Source of the DNA: Acrocarpospora corrugata
GTDB lineage: Bacteria > Actinomycetota > Actinomycetes > Streptosporangiales > Streptosporangiaceae
NCBI RefSeq assembly: GCF_009687845.1
Contig: NZ_BLAD01000048.1
Coordinates: forward strand, 1-64,000
Reading direction: 5' to 3'
DNA: 64,000 bases
In this document: positions 1 through 9,374 of the stretch, in pieces
How the letters are laid out: every line of letters begins with the position of its first letter
How positions within the stretch are numbered: position 1 is the first letter of the stretch
Program-made: the position numbers and the translations under genes
The notes under the pieces: model-generated
What the model was told of the DNA's origin: nothing
The model's input: the letters and a program-made list of their open reading frames with translations, nothing else
Database searches by the model: none

Positions 1-78
1 GCGTGGGGGCGGGCTGAAGGGGTCCCATGGCGTGTTGGGGGGTGGGGTCATGAGGGGCTCCTGGAGGGTGGGAGGTGG

Positions 79-1422
79 CTAGCCGAGGCCGACGCTGACG
101 AGGGTGGCGGCGTGGGTGGCGGCCTGCCAGGTGGGTGATCGCTCGGCGGGCGGGGGCGGGGTGACGCCCGACTGCCGGTAGACGACTTCGACGATCAGGT
201 TGCTCTGCCGGAACCAGACGGAGGTGCCGGTGACGCCGGGCTCGCTGATGTTCCGGGTGAACGCGCCGTGAGCGAGGGTGTAGCTCTCGTCGGGACCGGT
301 GTCGCGGTAGCCGTCGAATGCGCGAGCCGCATGGTTCTCCCCCACCTCGCCGGGGTTGAAGTGGTAGGTCACGGTCAACTCGGTTCTGGTGCGGTGCTGC
401 GCCCAGCTACAGCTGGGTCCGTTCGGCTCGCCGCGGTCCGCGCCGTCGCCGAGGAGTTGGTTGGCCTGCCGGGAGGTGAGGCCCTCGCAGGGGTCGGGCA
501 TGGTGGTGAACCGCCCAGGGATGTCGCCGCCGCCGGTGCCCAGGTTCCAGGCCACGAGCCCGGCCGCGACGCCGACGGCCACAGTGAGCGCGCCGATCAC
601 GATCCATCGTCCGGTACGGCGGGGCCGTACCACGACAGGAGGCGGCAGCAGCGCCTGGAGCAGGTGGCGCGCGGCCTGCGCGGGCGGCCGGTGGGCGGGG
701 TCCTTGGCGAGCAGGGCGAGGATCACGCGGGCCAGTCCGGGGGTGGCGCGGATCATCGGCGGCGGTTCGTGCATGAGGACGGCGGCGACCACGGCGGCCG
801 GGATCTCACGATGGAAGGGACCGCGGCCTTCGACGGCGGTGTAGAGGGTGGCGCCGAGCGACCACAGGTCCGACGGCGGACCGGCGGACTCGTGCCGGAA
901 TCGTTCGGGAGCCATGTACGCCGGGGAGCCCGAACTGTCCGCCGGATCGGCGCCCAGGGGGGCGGCGATGCCGAAGTCGCCGAGCATGGCCCGGCCGTCC
1001 TCGCCGATCAGGACGTTGGCGGGTTTCACGTCACGGTGCAGGATGCCGTCGCGGTGGGCCAGGTCGAGCGCGTCCAGGATCGACAGGCCGATCTCGGCCA
1101 CCCGGGACGAGGCCAGCGGGAGCGCCTTGTCGAGGGAGGTTCCCGGCACCAGATCCATGATGATCCAGGGCTGTCCCTGGTGCGGAACCACGTCGTGGAT
1201 CATGACGATGGACGGATGGCTGAGACGACCGGCCGCGCGAGCCTCCTGGAGGGCGCGGTCGGCGTATTCGGCGAGGTCGGCCGCGTTCAACCGGGAAGGC
1301 ACCCGCATCTGCTTGACCGCGACCTCGCGCCGCAGCAGCTCGTCCTGGGCGCGCCAGACCGTCCCCTCGCCGCCCTGGCCCAGGGGTTCGACAAGCCGAT
1401 ATCGCCCGGCGAGCAGGTCCAC
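79..1422 (-). CDS. membrane Ser/Thr protein kinase with extracytoplasmic C-terminal domain
   Basis: A eukaryotic-type (Hanks) protein kinase of about 447 aa that should phosphorylate Ser/Thr on cytoplasmic targets. The kinase domain fills residues 10-265: glycine loop GQGGEG, lysine in AVKQM, catalytic loop HRDVKPANVL, DFG and MAPERF. A single membrane helix (WIVIGALTVAVGVAAGLVAW) follows near residue 290. The outer domain has two cysteines in a DPCEGL...PSCSW arrangement like the DUF3558 family, probably a ligand-sensing part. I chose the GTG whose G is shared with the TAG stop of the upstream kinase gene (TAGTG), because the kinase fold starts at once (DLLAGRYRLVEPLG). A GTG 15 bases upstream is possible. 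The two kinases look like tandem duplicates and are translationally coupled. The signal sensed is unknown. Confidence 0.9.
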   Translation of the reverse strand: MDLLAGRYRLVEPLGQGGEGTVWRAQDELLRREVAVKQMRVPSRLNAADLAEYADRALQEARAAGRLSHPSIVMIHDVVPHQGQPWIIMDLVPGTSLDKALPLASSRVAEIGLSILDALDLAHRDGILHRDVKPANVLIGEDGRAMLGDFGIAAPLGADPADSSGSPAYMAPERFRHESAGPPSDLWSLGATLYTAVEGRGPFHREIPAAVVAAVLMHEPPPMIRATPGLARVILALLAKDPAHRPPAQAARHLLQALLPPPVVVRPRRTGRWIVIGALTVAVGVAAGLVAWNLGTGGGDIPGRFTTMPDPCEGLTSRQANQLLGDGADRGEPNGPSCSWAQHRTRTELTVTYHFNPGEVGENHAARAFDGYRDTGPDESYTLAHGAFTRNISEPGVTGTSVWFRQSNLIVEVVYRQSGVTPPPPAERSPTWQAATHAATLVSVGLG

Positions 1423-2906
1423 TACGCCCGGCTCCACAACGTGTCGGCGGCCACGGCGGCGGCTTTGGCGGCGGCGGCGCGGATCTGCTCGCCGGTGCGG
1501 GTGCCCAGATCGGAGTACTCGACCTTGCCGACCAGGTCGCCCAGCCGGAAGTAGATCAGGTTGCCGAGGACCCGGCCGTCGGTGGAGCTCACGTCGGCGG
1601 CGAAGGCCTCCTCGCCGATGCCGGGGACGCTCCGGGGCTGGGAGATCACGACCTGCTGTTTGCGGTCGGCGCCGATCTCGTACCAGATGAATTCGCCTTC
1701 GCGGAGGCCGTTGTCGAACTGGCGGCGTACGGCGGTGAAGAGGGTGCGGGCCGAGTCCGTGGTCAGGGCCCACGGGTCGGGGGTGTCGGAGTCGGTCTGC
1801 GGGTCGATGCGGAGGCCGGTGCGGTCGACCGTCCACTGGCAGCCTTTTTCGACCTTCCGGCCGGGTGCGGATTTGCCGAGGGCGGCGGTGACGTCGGCGG
1901 CGGGCAGGGCCGTACACAGGTCGACTGCGGTGGCGAAGGTCGGCGCGGGGCGGCGGGTGGGCGGTTCCTGGCTGCCCCAGGGGACGACGAAGGCGGCCCC
2001 GACCAGGAGCGGGACCGCGGCCGCCGCGGCGATCAGGCCGCGGCGGGTACGGCGGCGGGACGCCATCGGCATGGTGATGTCGGGCATGCCGCCACGGGAG
2101 ATCTGGCGGAACAGGTCGAGCGCGGCGGCCGGTTCCGGGCGGGCGCCGGGGTCGCGGGAGAGCATCCAGCGTAAGAGCGGGCCGAGCGGGCCCGGGGTGC
2201 TCGGTGGCGGCACGTCGTTGGAGATGGTCGCGTAGAGGACCTCCACCTGGGAGCCCTTGAACGGGGGCGTGCCCTCCAGCGCCAGGTAGAGGGTCGCGCC
2301 CAGCGACCAGAGGTCGGACTGCGGCCCGCCGGGGTCGCCGGAGAGGCGTTCGGGGGCGATGTAGCCGGGGGATCCGATCAGCAGGCCGTCGCCGGTCAGG
2401 GCGGTCGTGTCGGCGGGCCTGGCGATGCCGAAGTCGGTGAGGACGACCCGTCCGTCGATCGTCAGGAAGATGTTGCCGGGTTTCACGTCCCGGTGCTGGA
2501 CGCCGAGGGCGTGCGCGGCGGCGAGCGCCTCCAGCATGCGCGCCCCGATCTCGGCCACCCGGGCCGGGGCCGGCGGCCCGTGCGTCCTGACCTCGTCGGC
2601 GAGGGTGTGGCCGTGCAGCCGCTCCATCACGATCCACGGCTTGCCGCCCTCGACGAGCACGTCGTGCACGCCCACGATCGACGGATGCCGCAGCCGCGCG
2701 GTCACTTCCGCCTCGCGCATCACCCGGGCGACCAGTTCCGCCCGCTTGCTCCCGTCGAGCCCATCGGGGTAGCGCAGTTCCTTGACCGCGACTTCGCGGT
2801 CCAGCGTCTCGTCCCTCGCCAGCCAGACCGTGCCCATGCCGCCGGAGCCGAGGGGGCGGAGCAGGAGGTACCGAGAGGCCAGTCTTTCCCCGATCGATTC
2901 GGCCAT
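1422..2906 (-). CDS. membrane Ser/Thr protein kinase with extracytoplasmic C-terminal domain
   Basis: A second Hanks-type kinase (about 494 aa), first gene of the two-kinase unit. Visible motifs are the glycine loop GSGGMG, AVKEL, HRDVKPGNIFL, DFGIA and IAPERL, followed by a basic stretch (RRRTRRG) and one membrane helix near residue 300. The outer domain contains VDLCTALPAADVTAALG and KGCQW, a DUF3558-like Cys...Cys-Trp pattern shared with the neighbouring kinase although the rest differs. The ATG was chosen because the kinase fold begins 12 residues later (RYLLLRPLG). No strong Shine-Dalgarno sequence is visible. PASTA repeats of the PknB type are absent. Substrate and ligand cannot be told from sequence. 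Confidence 0.9.
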   Translation of the reverse strand: MAESIGERLASRYLLLRPLGSGGMGTVWLARDETLDREVAVKELRYPDGLDGSKRAELVARVMREAEVTARLRHPSIVGVHDVLVEGGKPWIVMERLHGHTLADEVRTHGPPAPARVAEIGARMLEALAAAHALGVQHRDVKPGNIFLTIDGRVVLTDFGIARPADTTALTGDGLLIGSPGYIAPERLSGDPGGPQSDLWSLGATLYLALEGTPPFKGSQVEVLYATISNDVPPPSTPGPLGPLLRWMLSRDPGARPEPAAALDLFRQISRGGMPDITMPMASRRRTRRGLIAAAAAVPLLVGAAFVVPWGSQEPPTRRPAPTFATAVDLCTALPAADVTAALGKSAPGRKVEKGCQWTVDRTGLRIDPQTDSDTPDPWALTTDSARTLFTAVRRQFDNGLREGEFIWYEIGADRKQQVVISQPRSVPGIGEEAFAADVSSTDGRVLGNLIYFRLGDLVGKVEYSDLGTRTGEQIRAAAAKAAAVAADTLWSRA

Positions 2907-3081
2907 AGCGGGAGGATAGCGAAATCCGTTCGGGTGCTTACCTGCGTCGGCTATGTCCGGGATGGTTTTGTCGCTTTCCGGACCGGGAGATCGTTGTGTT
3001 CGGTGTGGCGCGCTGTTCGCTTGGCGTTCTTCTGGCCACGGCAGGATCGGGCGGCTGAACCCCTCAGAACAAGGATCCGCC

Positions 3082-4386
3082 ATGCGCCCGCTGACCTTAG
3101 CGCCACTCGCCATTCTGACCCTTTCCCTGGTCGCCACGCCCGCCGTGGCCGACGAGGCGCCGACCGTCACCGCCAAGGTCGAGACCCCCGCGCTGTACGA
3201 CGACGGCGACGGCGGCAACGCCAACGGCGACGACCCGGCGATCTGGGTCCACCCGGCCAAGCCGGGCAAGAGCGTCGTCGTCACCACCGCCAAGGAAGGC
3301 GGCCTGTACGCCTACGACCTGAAGGGCGCCCAGCTCCAGCACATCCCGGCCCCGCCCCCGCCGGGCGAGGACGACGAGCCCGGCCGCTTCAACAACGTCG
3401 ACCTGGTGTACGGCTTCGCCGGCCGCGACCTCGCCGTCGTCACCGACCGCGGCCACGACAAGCTCCGCTTCTACGCCGTCGACCCGGCCAAGGCCGCCAC
3501 CTCCGGTGCCCCCCTGACCGACATCACCGACCCGAACGTCCCGTTCGTCTTCAACGACGACCAGGACGGGGTCAACGACGCCACGACCGCCTACGGCCTG
3601 GCCACCTGGCAGGACAAGACCGGCGTGTACGCCCTGGTCAGCCGCCGCCACCAGACCAGCATCGGCCTGGTCCGCCTCACCCCCGCCCCCGGCGGCAAGG
3701 TCGGCTACCACCTGATCCGCACCATCACCCTCCCGTCCTCCTTCAAGCTCCCTGACGGCACCACCTGGACCCCCTGCCTGGAGCCCGGCGAGCTGCCGCA
3801 GGTCGAGGGCATGGTCGTGGACGGCGGCCGGGACGTGCTCTACGCCGCCCAGGAGGACGTCGGCATCTGGCGCATCCCCGCCGACCTCAAGGGCCAGCCG
3901 GTCCTGATCGACAAGGTCCGCGAGTACGGCGTCCCCGGCACCTACGACCCGGCCACCGAGGAATGCGACCCGGGCCTGGACCACGGCTTCGGCGGATCCC
4001 ACCTGTCCGCCGACGCCGAGGGCCTGACGATCTACTACCGCAAGGACGGCCTGGGCTACCTGCTCGCCTCCAGCCAGGGCGACGACACCTTCGCCGTGTA
4101 CCGCCGCGAGGGCGGCAACGACTACATCGGGCAGTTCCGGGTCGGCCCGCGCCGCGTGGACGGCGCGCAGACCAGCGACGGCGCGATGGCGATGAACGTC
4201 CCCCTCGGCGACACGTTCAGCAGCGGCCTGTTCGTCACCCACGACGGGATCAACACGCCCGAGGCGAAGAACGCCGACGGCGAACTCCGCGAGAACACCA
4301 ACTTCAAGTTCGTGAAGTGGGAGGACATCGCCCGCAAGCTGAACCTCCGCGTGGAGACGCGCGGCTGGGACCCCCGCAAGTCCTAG
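3082..4386 (+). CDS. secreted beta-propeller phytase (3-phytase)
   Basis: A 434-aa protein with a Sec signal peptide (MRPLTLAPLAILTLSLVATPAVADEAP) and the hallmarks of beta-propeller phytases: DDPAIWVHP near residue 50, GLYAYDLKG and RFNNVDLVYGF. These enzymes remove phosphates from phytate outside the cell in a Ca-dependent way and supply phosphate in soil. The start at 3082 follows an AAGGA ribosome binding site and gives a clean signal peptide. The frame stays open upstream to 2953 but that extension looks non-coding. The length fits a single six-bladed propeller. It is monocistronic and converges on the MFS gene 9 bases downstream. Confidence 0.88.
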   Translation: MRPLTLAPLAILTLSLVATPAVADEAPTVTAKVETPALYDDGDGGNANGDDPAIWVHPAKPGKSVVVTTAKEGGLYAYDLKGAQLQHIPAPPPPGEDDEPGRFNNVDLVYGFAGRDLAVVTDRGHDKLRFYAVDPAKAATSGAPLTDITDPNVPFVFNDDQDGVNDATTAYGLATWQDKTGVYALVSRRHQTSIGLVRLTPAPGGKVGYHLIRTITLPSSFKLPDGTTWTPCLEPGELPQVEGMVVDGGRDVLYAAQEDVGIWRIPADLKGQPVLIDKVREYGVPGTYDPATEECDPGLDHGFGGSHLSADAEGLTIYYRKDGLGYLLASSQGDDTFAVYRREGGNDYIGQFRVGPRRVDGAQTSDGAMAMNVPLGDTFSSGLFVTHDGINTPEAKNADGELRENTNFKFVKWEDIARKLNLRVETRGWDPRKS

Positions 4387-4395
4387 TACTCGCTT

Positions 4396-5529
4396 TCACC
4401 CGGCCCTCGATCGGCGGAGGGCCGGGATGAGCAGGGGCAGGCCGAGGACGCCGAGGCAGGCCAGTGCGGTGGAGAGCGGGAGTCTGAGGGTCAGCGCGGC
4501 GACGGCCAGCGGGCTGATGACGAATCCGGCGTATGACACGACCGAGACGGTGGTCACCACCGCGCCCGTCGTGTCGCGGGTTCCGGCGTCGCTGAGGATG
4601 GCGGGCATGAGCGGGGCGAAGGTCAGGCCCGACAGGCCGAAGCCGGCCAGGCTGACCCAAGGGGTGGTGGCCAGTCCCGCAACGACAATTCCCGCCGAAC
4701 CGCCCAAGCCGGCGATCAGGAACAACGTTCGCATCGTCAAAGCGGGGAGCGCTTGGGCGATCAGGCGGCCGATGGTGAGGGCGGCCATGTACGTCGCGGG
4801 GGCGGCGGCGGCCAGGACGGGGCCGGCGCTGAGGTAGTCCTCCAGCAGGATGGCCGACCACTGTTCGACCGCGTTCTCCACGATCAGCAGGCACGCGCCG
4901 AGCAGGCCGAGGACCACGCCGATCCCCCACCGGCCGGGGCGCGCCTTCTTGTCGGGGTCGGGGACGGTGTCGCCCAGCGGTAGCCGTACCACGGCGGCTC
5001 CCGCGGCCAGGACCAAGGCGGCGGCGCAGCCGAGGACGGCGGCGGTGGACAGGCCCAGATCGCGCGCGAAACCCGCGGCGGGAGCGGCGACGATCACCGC
5101 GACCGGGAACGCCGCGTGCACCGGCTGGAACAGCCGCGAGCCGGTCACCCGTTCGCCGCGCGCGGTGGCCATGTTGAGCGCGACGTCCACACTGCCGCTG
5201 GCGACGCCGAGCACCAGCAGCATCGCCGCGAACAGCCACGGCTCGCTGATGAAGCCGAGCACCACCGCCGTGGCGGCGAGCCCGGCCATGGACACCGCCA
5301 GCACCAGGCTCTCGCGCCCCCGGGCCAGCCGCCCGGCGACCGGCATGGCAGGAATCGCCCCGACCGAGATGGCGACGAGCGCGAGCCCGAGATCCGCGGT
5401 GGAGGCCCCCAGCTGATCCTTGATCGCAGGCAGCAGGCCCGACCAGGCCCCCCAGAAAACCCCCCACCCCGCGCAGACGACCACCAGCCGCAAGCCGACC
5501 CCGTTGACCCGCTCCAAACCGCTGAGCAC
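4396..5529 (-). CDS. MFS transporter
   Basis: A 377-aa, very hydrophobic protein with about 12 predicted membrane helices, of the major facilitator type. It has a first-half loop GRLARGRE (MFS motif A-like) and a long cytoplasmic linker between the halves (PLGDTVPDPDKKARPGRWG). It is on the short side for the family and resembles the fucose-permease/YbjJ-like sugar or drug MFS group, but the substrate cannot be assigned. It converges with the phytase gene and lies downstream of the GH3 operon without obvious coupling. Confidence 0.8.
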   Translation of the reverse strand: MLSGLERVNGVGLRLVVVCAGWGVFWGAWSGLLPAIKDQLGASTADLGLALVAISVGAIPAMPVAGRLARGRESLVLAVSMAGLAATAVVLGFISEPWLFAAMLLVLGVASGSVDVALNMATARGERVTGSRLFQPVHAAFPVAVIVAAPAAGFARDLGLSTAAVLGCAAALVLAAGAAVVRLPLGDTVPDPDKKARPGRWGIGVVLGLLGACLLIVENAVEQWSAILLEDYLSAGPVLAAAAPATYMAALTIGRLIAQALPALTMRTLFLIAGLGGSAGIVVAGLATTPWVSLAGFGLSGLTFAPLMPAILSDAGTRDTTGAVVTTVSVVSYAGFVISPLAVAALTLRLPLSTALACLGVLGLPLLIPALRRSRAG

Positions 5530-5618
5530 CCGTACCCCCCTTAGTCAGCGACCTTGCGACCGCGAGGGGACCAGCCTGCCACCCCGGGTGGACAGGGCGG
5601 CAGGCGTCGGGCGGGTCG

Positions 5619-8534
5619 TCAGTTGAGGGTGAGTGAGCGGATTCGGAGGTCGCCGCCGAAGACGAGGTAGACGTCCTGGGCGCCGACTGTTCTGGTCAGG
5701 GGTGCGGTGGCCGTGGTCCAGGAGTAGACGTCGCCGGTGGCCTGGACCTGGATGGTGCCGATCAGGCGGCCGGTCGGGGAGCCGAGGCGGACTTGGATCG
5801 AGCCGCCCGTCACGGAGGAGACGCCGGCGGTGGCGGTGGCCGGGGCGCGTAGGTCGGCGTCTTTGAAGGCGATCCAGTCGCCGGTGGAGGTGGCGCCGAC
5901 AGCGGTGCCGGTGGGTTTGTTCTCGTCGACGAGTTCGATGCCGGAGTAGTCGTCGAAGTCGGCGGCGCGGGTGGGGCGGGTCAGGTCGCGGCGGGGGATG
6001 GTCTCGCCGGGGACCTGGACGGTGGTGCGCTGGCGGATGGCGGTGGCGGAGGCGCCGACGAGGATGTCGTGGGTGGCGGCTTCGGTGACGAAGCGGTTGC
6101 GGGTGACGTCCCAGAGGGCGAGGTCGGCGCGGGGGACGGTGAAGCGGACGGTGCTGGCGGCGCCGGGGGTGAGGGTGACGCGCTGGAAGCCGCGGAGTTG
6201 TCTGACGGGCTGCTTCACGCGGGAGCGCTGCTGGTGGGTGTAGAGCTGGACGACTTCGTCGCCGGCCCGGCTGCCCGTGTTCGTGACTTTGACGGAAATT
6301 TCGTAGCTGGTGCCCTTGGGGGTGACGGTCAGGCCCTGGTAGCCGAACGTGGTGTAGGAGAGGCCGTGGCCGAAGGGGTAGAGGGGGGTGCCGGAGTAGT
6401 ACAGGTAGGTGGAGCCGGTTTTGATGATGTCGTAGTCGGTGATCGGGGGCAGGGTGGCGTTGCCCCGGTGCCAGGTCTGGGTGAGGCGTCCGGCGGGGTT
6501 CACGTTGCCGTAGAGGACGTCGGCGAGGGCGTGGCCGGTTTCGGCGCCCGCGTGGGTGGTCCAGAGGATGGCGGGGACGTTGTCCTGGAGCCAGTCGATC
6601 GTGGCCGGGTAGCTGTTCTGGAGCACCACGACCGTCTTCGGGTTGGCCGCGCGGACGGCCTTGACCAGGGCTTCCTGGCCTTCGGCCAGCTTGGTGGAGG
6701 TACGGTCGTGGTCTTCGCGGCCGTTGATGAACGGCATGCTGCCGACGACGACCACGGCCACGTCGGCGGCCTTCGCGGCGGCGACGGCGGTGGCGACGCC
6801 GTCGGTCACGACCTCCTTGGCGAACTTGGCGGCGCTGGCCTTCGCGCCGACGGAGAGTTTGCCATCGGCGTCCACCTGCACGTACGTCTCCGGCAGCCAG
6901 AACCACGGCTGCGTAACCTCATACCCGACATACTTGATCAGGAAGGTCCCGTCCCCGGCGGCTTCCAGCTTGAACTGCTGCTGCACGAACCACCCGTTGG
7001 GCTGATCGTCCCGGGTGATGAACGGCGCGAAGTTCCAGCCGAGATACCGCCCGTTACCGGCGTTACGCAAGGTCACGACCCCTTCGCCCCAGTCCGTGAG
7101 GTCCCACTGGCCGGCGGCGGAGAGCGCGGGCGCGGTCCCGACGGTGTCGGCGTCCGTCGTGCCGGTCGCCGTGATGTACCCCCCGGACGCCACATGCCGG
7201 AACGCGACCCGATCCACGCCCTCGGTTTCGGTCGCCGTGGCGCGTTCCCTGATGCCGTCGAGCGGAGTCACCCGATACGGCAGGCTGCCGCCGTACCAGT
7301 CGGTGTACAGGGTGTCCCCCAGCGGCCCGATGACGGCGACCTTGCGGTTGGGCGCGAGCGGAAGCAGCCCGGAGTTCTTCAGCAGCACGGCTGCCTTGCC
7401 CGCCGTCTCCCGGTTGAGCGCGCGATGGGCCGGCGAGTCCACCACAGCCTTGGTGATGTTCCCGTACGGCCCGCCGCCCGGGTCGAACTCGCCGAGCCGG
7501 AACCGGATGCTCAGGATGTGCCGGACGGCGGTGTTCACGTCCCCCTCGGTGATCAGCCCCTGGTTGAGCGCGTCGGTGACGGCGGCGATGGTCCGCGGCG
7601 AGTTGGTGTCGTCGGTGGTGAAGCTGTCCACCCCGGCCTTCAGCGTGGCCGCGTCGGCCGCCGCCAGGTTCGGGTAGTACCGCTGCGAGTCCACCAGGTT
7701 GTTGGGCGCGTGCGCGTCGGTAACGTTGAACAGGTCACGGGTGCTCCAGCTCCGCACCCCGGACAGGTCGGTGACCGTGGCCGGGCGTCCGTTGACGACG
7801 TTGTAGGAGGTCATGACCCCGGTGGCCGCGCCGGCGGAGATGGCGGCGCGGAAGGCGGGCTCCTCGTACTCCTTGAGAACGCGCGGCGGCAGGCTGGAGT
7901 TGGTGGTGGTCCGGTTGACCTCGTTGTTGTTGGCCAGGAAGTGCTTGAGCACCGGCGCGGCCCGCAGGTGGTCGGGATCGTCGCCGGTGACGCCCTTCCC
8001 GTAGGCGGTGGAGATCGCCCCGGTCAGCAGCGGATCCTCGGAGTATCCCTCCTCGTTCCGCCCCCAGCGCGGATCCCGCAGCAGGTTCACCACGGGCGCC
8101 CACAACTGGAGCCCCCACACGGCGGGGTTCTCCGCGTGGTAACCGCGCGCCTCGGTGCCGACGGCCGCGCCGACGCGCTTGATCAGGGCCGGATCCCAAG
8201 TGCTGGCCAGCCCGACTGCCTGCGGGAACACCGTCCCCGCCGCGGTGCGCACGGCTCCGCCCGCGGACACGTCGGTGGACCAGGCGACGCCGTGCAGCGC
8301 CTCGGTGCCCGTCTTGAACGAGGCGATGCCGAGCCGCGCCACGGCGGGCTGGTACTGGTGCAGCCAGGAGATCTTCTCGGCCAGGGTGAGCCGGCCGAGC
8401 AGGTCGTCGATCCGCTGGCCGAGCGGCAACCCGGGATCGCGGAACGGATAGTCGTCGGCGGCCTGCGCGGGAACGGTCCCCAGCCCGAGGGCCAGGGCCA
8501 GCGCGGCCAGCGCCAATAGTGGTCGTCGGAACAT
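5619..8534 (-). CDS. secreted GH3 beta-glucosidase/beta-xylosidase with inserted domain and C-terminal CBM6-like domain
   Basis: A 971-aa glycoside hydrolase family 3 enzyme, last gene of the GH31-transporter operon and 27 bases after the permease gene. A signal peptide (MFRRPLLALAALALALGLGTVPAQA) precedes the TIM barrel (RWGRNEEGYSEDP, KHFLANNNE). The nucleophile is probably the Asp in NVTDAH, where many members have SDW. The alpha/beta sandwich domain (KVAVIGPLGD...) is interrupted from about residue 440 to 575 by a beta-rich segment (FRHVASGGYITA, GNGRYLGWN) that looks like a beta-trefoil/ricin or fascin-type module. A fibronectin-III-like domain and a CBM6-type end (DFDDYSGIELVDE...) follow. 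Context suggests beta-linked glucose or xylose removal from xyloglucan or xylan oligosaccharides. Exact specificity is inference. Confidence 0.88.
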   Translation of the reverse strand: MFRRPLLALAALALALGLGTVPAQAADDYPFRDPGLPLGQRIDDLLGRLTLAEKISWLHQYQPAVARLGIASFKTGTEALHGVAWSTDVSAGGAVRTAAGTVFPQAVGLASTWDPALIKRVGAAVGTEARGYHAENPAVWGLQLWAPVVNLLRDPRWGRNEEGYSEDPLLTGAISTAYGKGVTGDDPDHLRAAPVLKHFLANNNEVNRTTTNSSLPPRVLKEYEEPAFRAAISAGAATGVMTSYNVVNGRPATVTDLSGVRSWSTRDLFNVTDAHAPNNLVDSQRYYPNLAAADAATLKAGVDSFTTDDTNSPRTIAAVTDALNQGLITEGDVNTAVRHILSIRFRLGEFDPGGGPYGNITKAVVDSPAHRALNRETAGKAAVLLKNSGLLPLAPNRKVAVIGPLGDTLYTDWYGGSLPYRVTPLDGIRERATATETEGVDRVAFRHVASGGYITATGTTDADTVGTAPALSAAGQWDLTDWGEGVVTLRNAGNGRYLGWNFAPFITRDDQPNGWFVQQQFKLEAAGDGTFLIKYVGYEVTQPWFWLPETYVQVDADGKLSVGAKASAAKFAKEVVTDGVATAVAAAKAADVAVVVVGSMPFINGREDHDRTSTKLAEGQEALVKAVRAANPKTVVVLQNSYPATIDWLQDNVPAILWTTHAGAETGHALADVLYGNVNPAGRLTQTWHRGNATLPPITDYDIIKTGSTYLYYSGTPLYPFGHGLSYTTFGYQGLTVTPKGTSYEISVKVTNTGSRAGDEVVQLYTHQQRSRVKQPVRQLRGFQRVTLTPGAASTVRFTVPRADLALWDVTRNRFVTEAATHDILVGASATAIRQRTTVQVPGETIPRRDLTRPTRAADFDDYSGIELVDENKPTGTAVGATSTGDWIAFKDADLRAPATATAGVSSVTGGSIQVRLGSPTGRLIGTIQVQATGDVYSWTTATAPLTRTVGAQDVYLVFGGDLRIRSLTLN

Positions 8535-8561
8535 GGGAAAGCCTCCAGGTCAGGTTGGCGG

Positions 8562-9374
8562 CTATTTGATGGCACCCACGGTGATCCCGCGGGTGAGGGT
8601 CCGCTGGAAGATCAGGAAGAACGCGACGGCGGGCACGATGCCGAGCAGCGCGGAGGCGCTGGACATGGTCGCGTCCATCAGCCGGTCGCCCTGCAGCACG
8701 CCGAGCGCGACCGGCACGGTCTGGTTGTCGTTGGAGATCAGGAAGACGAGCGGCAGGAAGAACTCGTTCCAGGTCCAGATGAAGAAGAAGATGAGCAGCA
8801 CGGACAGGGTCGGCCGGCTGATCGGGACGACGATCAGCCACAGCGCCCGCCACTTCCCCGCGCCGTCGATCGCGGCGGCCTCCAGGATCTCGGCCGGAAA
8901 CCGCCCGAGCACCGCCGAAAGCAGATATGTCCCGAAAGCCGCCTGGATGACGGTAAATATCAGGATCACGAAGAGGCGGCTGTCGTAGAGGCCGACCTGT
9001 TTGGCCAGGTAGTACAGCGGATAGACGAGCGCCTCCTGCGGCAGCGTGTTCGCCACCAGGAAGACGACCAGGATCCAGAGCCTCCCCCGCACCCGCCCGA
9101 TCCCCAGCGCGTACGCGTTGAGCACCGACAGCACCACCGCGCCCGCCGCGACGCACCCGCTGATCAGCAGGCTGTTCCAGAGCTTGCGGGTGAAGTCGAC
9201 CCGGTTCCAGAACTCCACAAGACCGTCCAGATAGAGCCCTTCTGGTAGCGCCAGCGGCCCGCCCGAGGAGTACTCCGCCGGCGACTTGAACGCGTTGAGC
9301 GCGACCAGCAGGAACGGGAAGAGCATCACGAACGCCAGCACGACCAGCGCCGCCAGCAGCGAGTAGCGCCTCAC
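8562..9374 (-). CDS. carbohydrate ABC transporter permease (MalG type)
   Basis: A 270-aa CUT1-family inner-membrane permease with six predicted helices and the EAA loop EILEAAAIDGAGKWRALWLI, which docks the ATPase. The GTG start overlaps the stop of the partner permease gene as GTGA, so the two are translationally coupled. Together with the MalF-type permease and the lipoprotein encoded before it, it forms a sugar importer. No ATPase gene is present in the operon, so it probably uses a shared MsiK-like ATPase, as is usual in actinomycetes. Confidence 0.9.
   Translation of the reverse strand: MRRYSLLAALVVLAFVMLFPFLLVALNAFKSPAEYSSGGPLALPEGLYLDGLVEFWNRVDFTRKLWNSLLISGCVAAGAVVLSVLNAYALGIGRVRGRLWILVVFLVANTLPQEALVYPLYYLAKQVGLYDSRLFVILIFTVIQAAFGTYLLSAVLGRFPAEILEAAAIDGAGKWRALWLIVVPISRPTLSVLLIFFFIWTWNEFFLPLVFLISNDNQTVPVALGVLQGDRLMDATMSSASALLGIVPAVAFFLIFQRTLTRGITVGAIK

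Noticed and set aside
1..78. G-rich stretch as G-quadruplex or regulatory element
   Set aside because: G-runs are irregular and the neighbouring gene lies outside the window, so no role can be supported.
268..1554. Long plus-strand open frame opposite the first kinase
   Set aside because: Antisense shadow caused by high third-position GC. It lacks any domain and lies fully opposite a clear kinase.
6069..8519. 816-codon plus-strand open frame opposite GH3
   Set aside because: Gly/Val/Asp-rich low-complexity composition typical of antisense frames. The GH3 gene on the other strand is certain.
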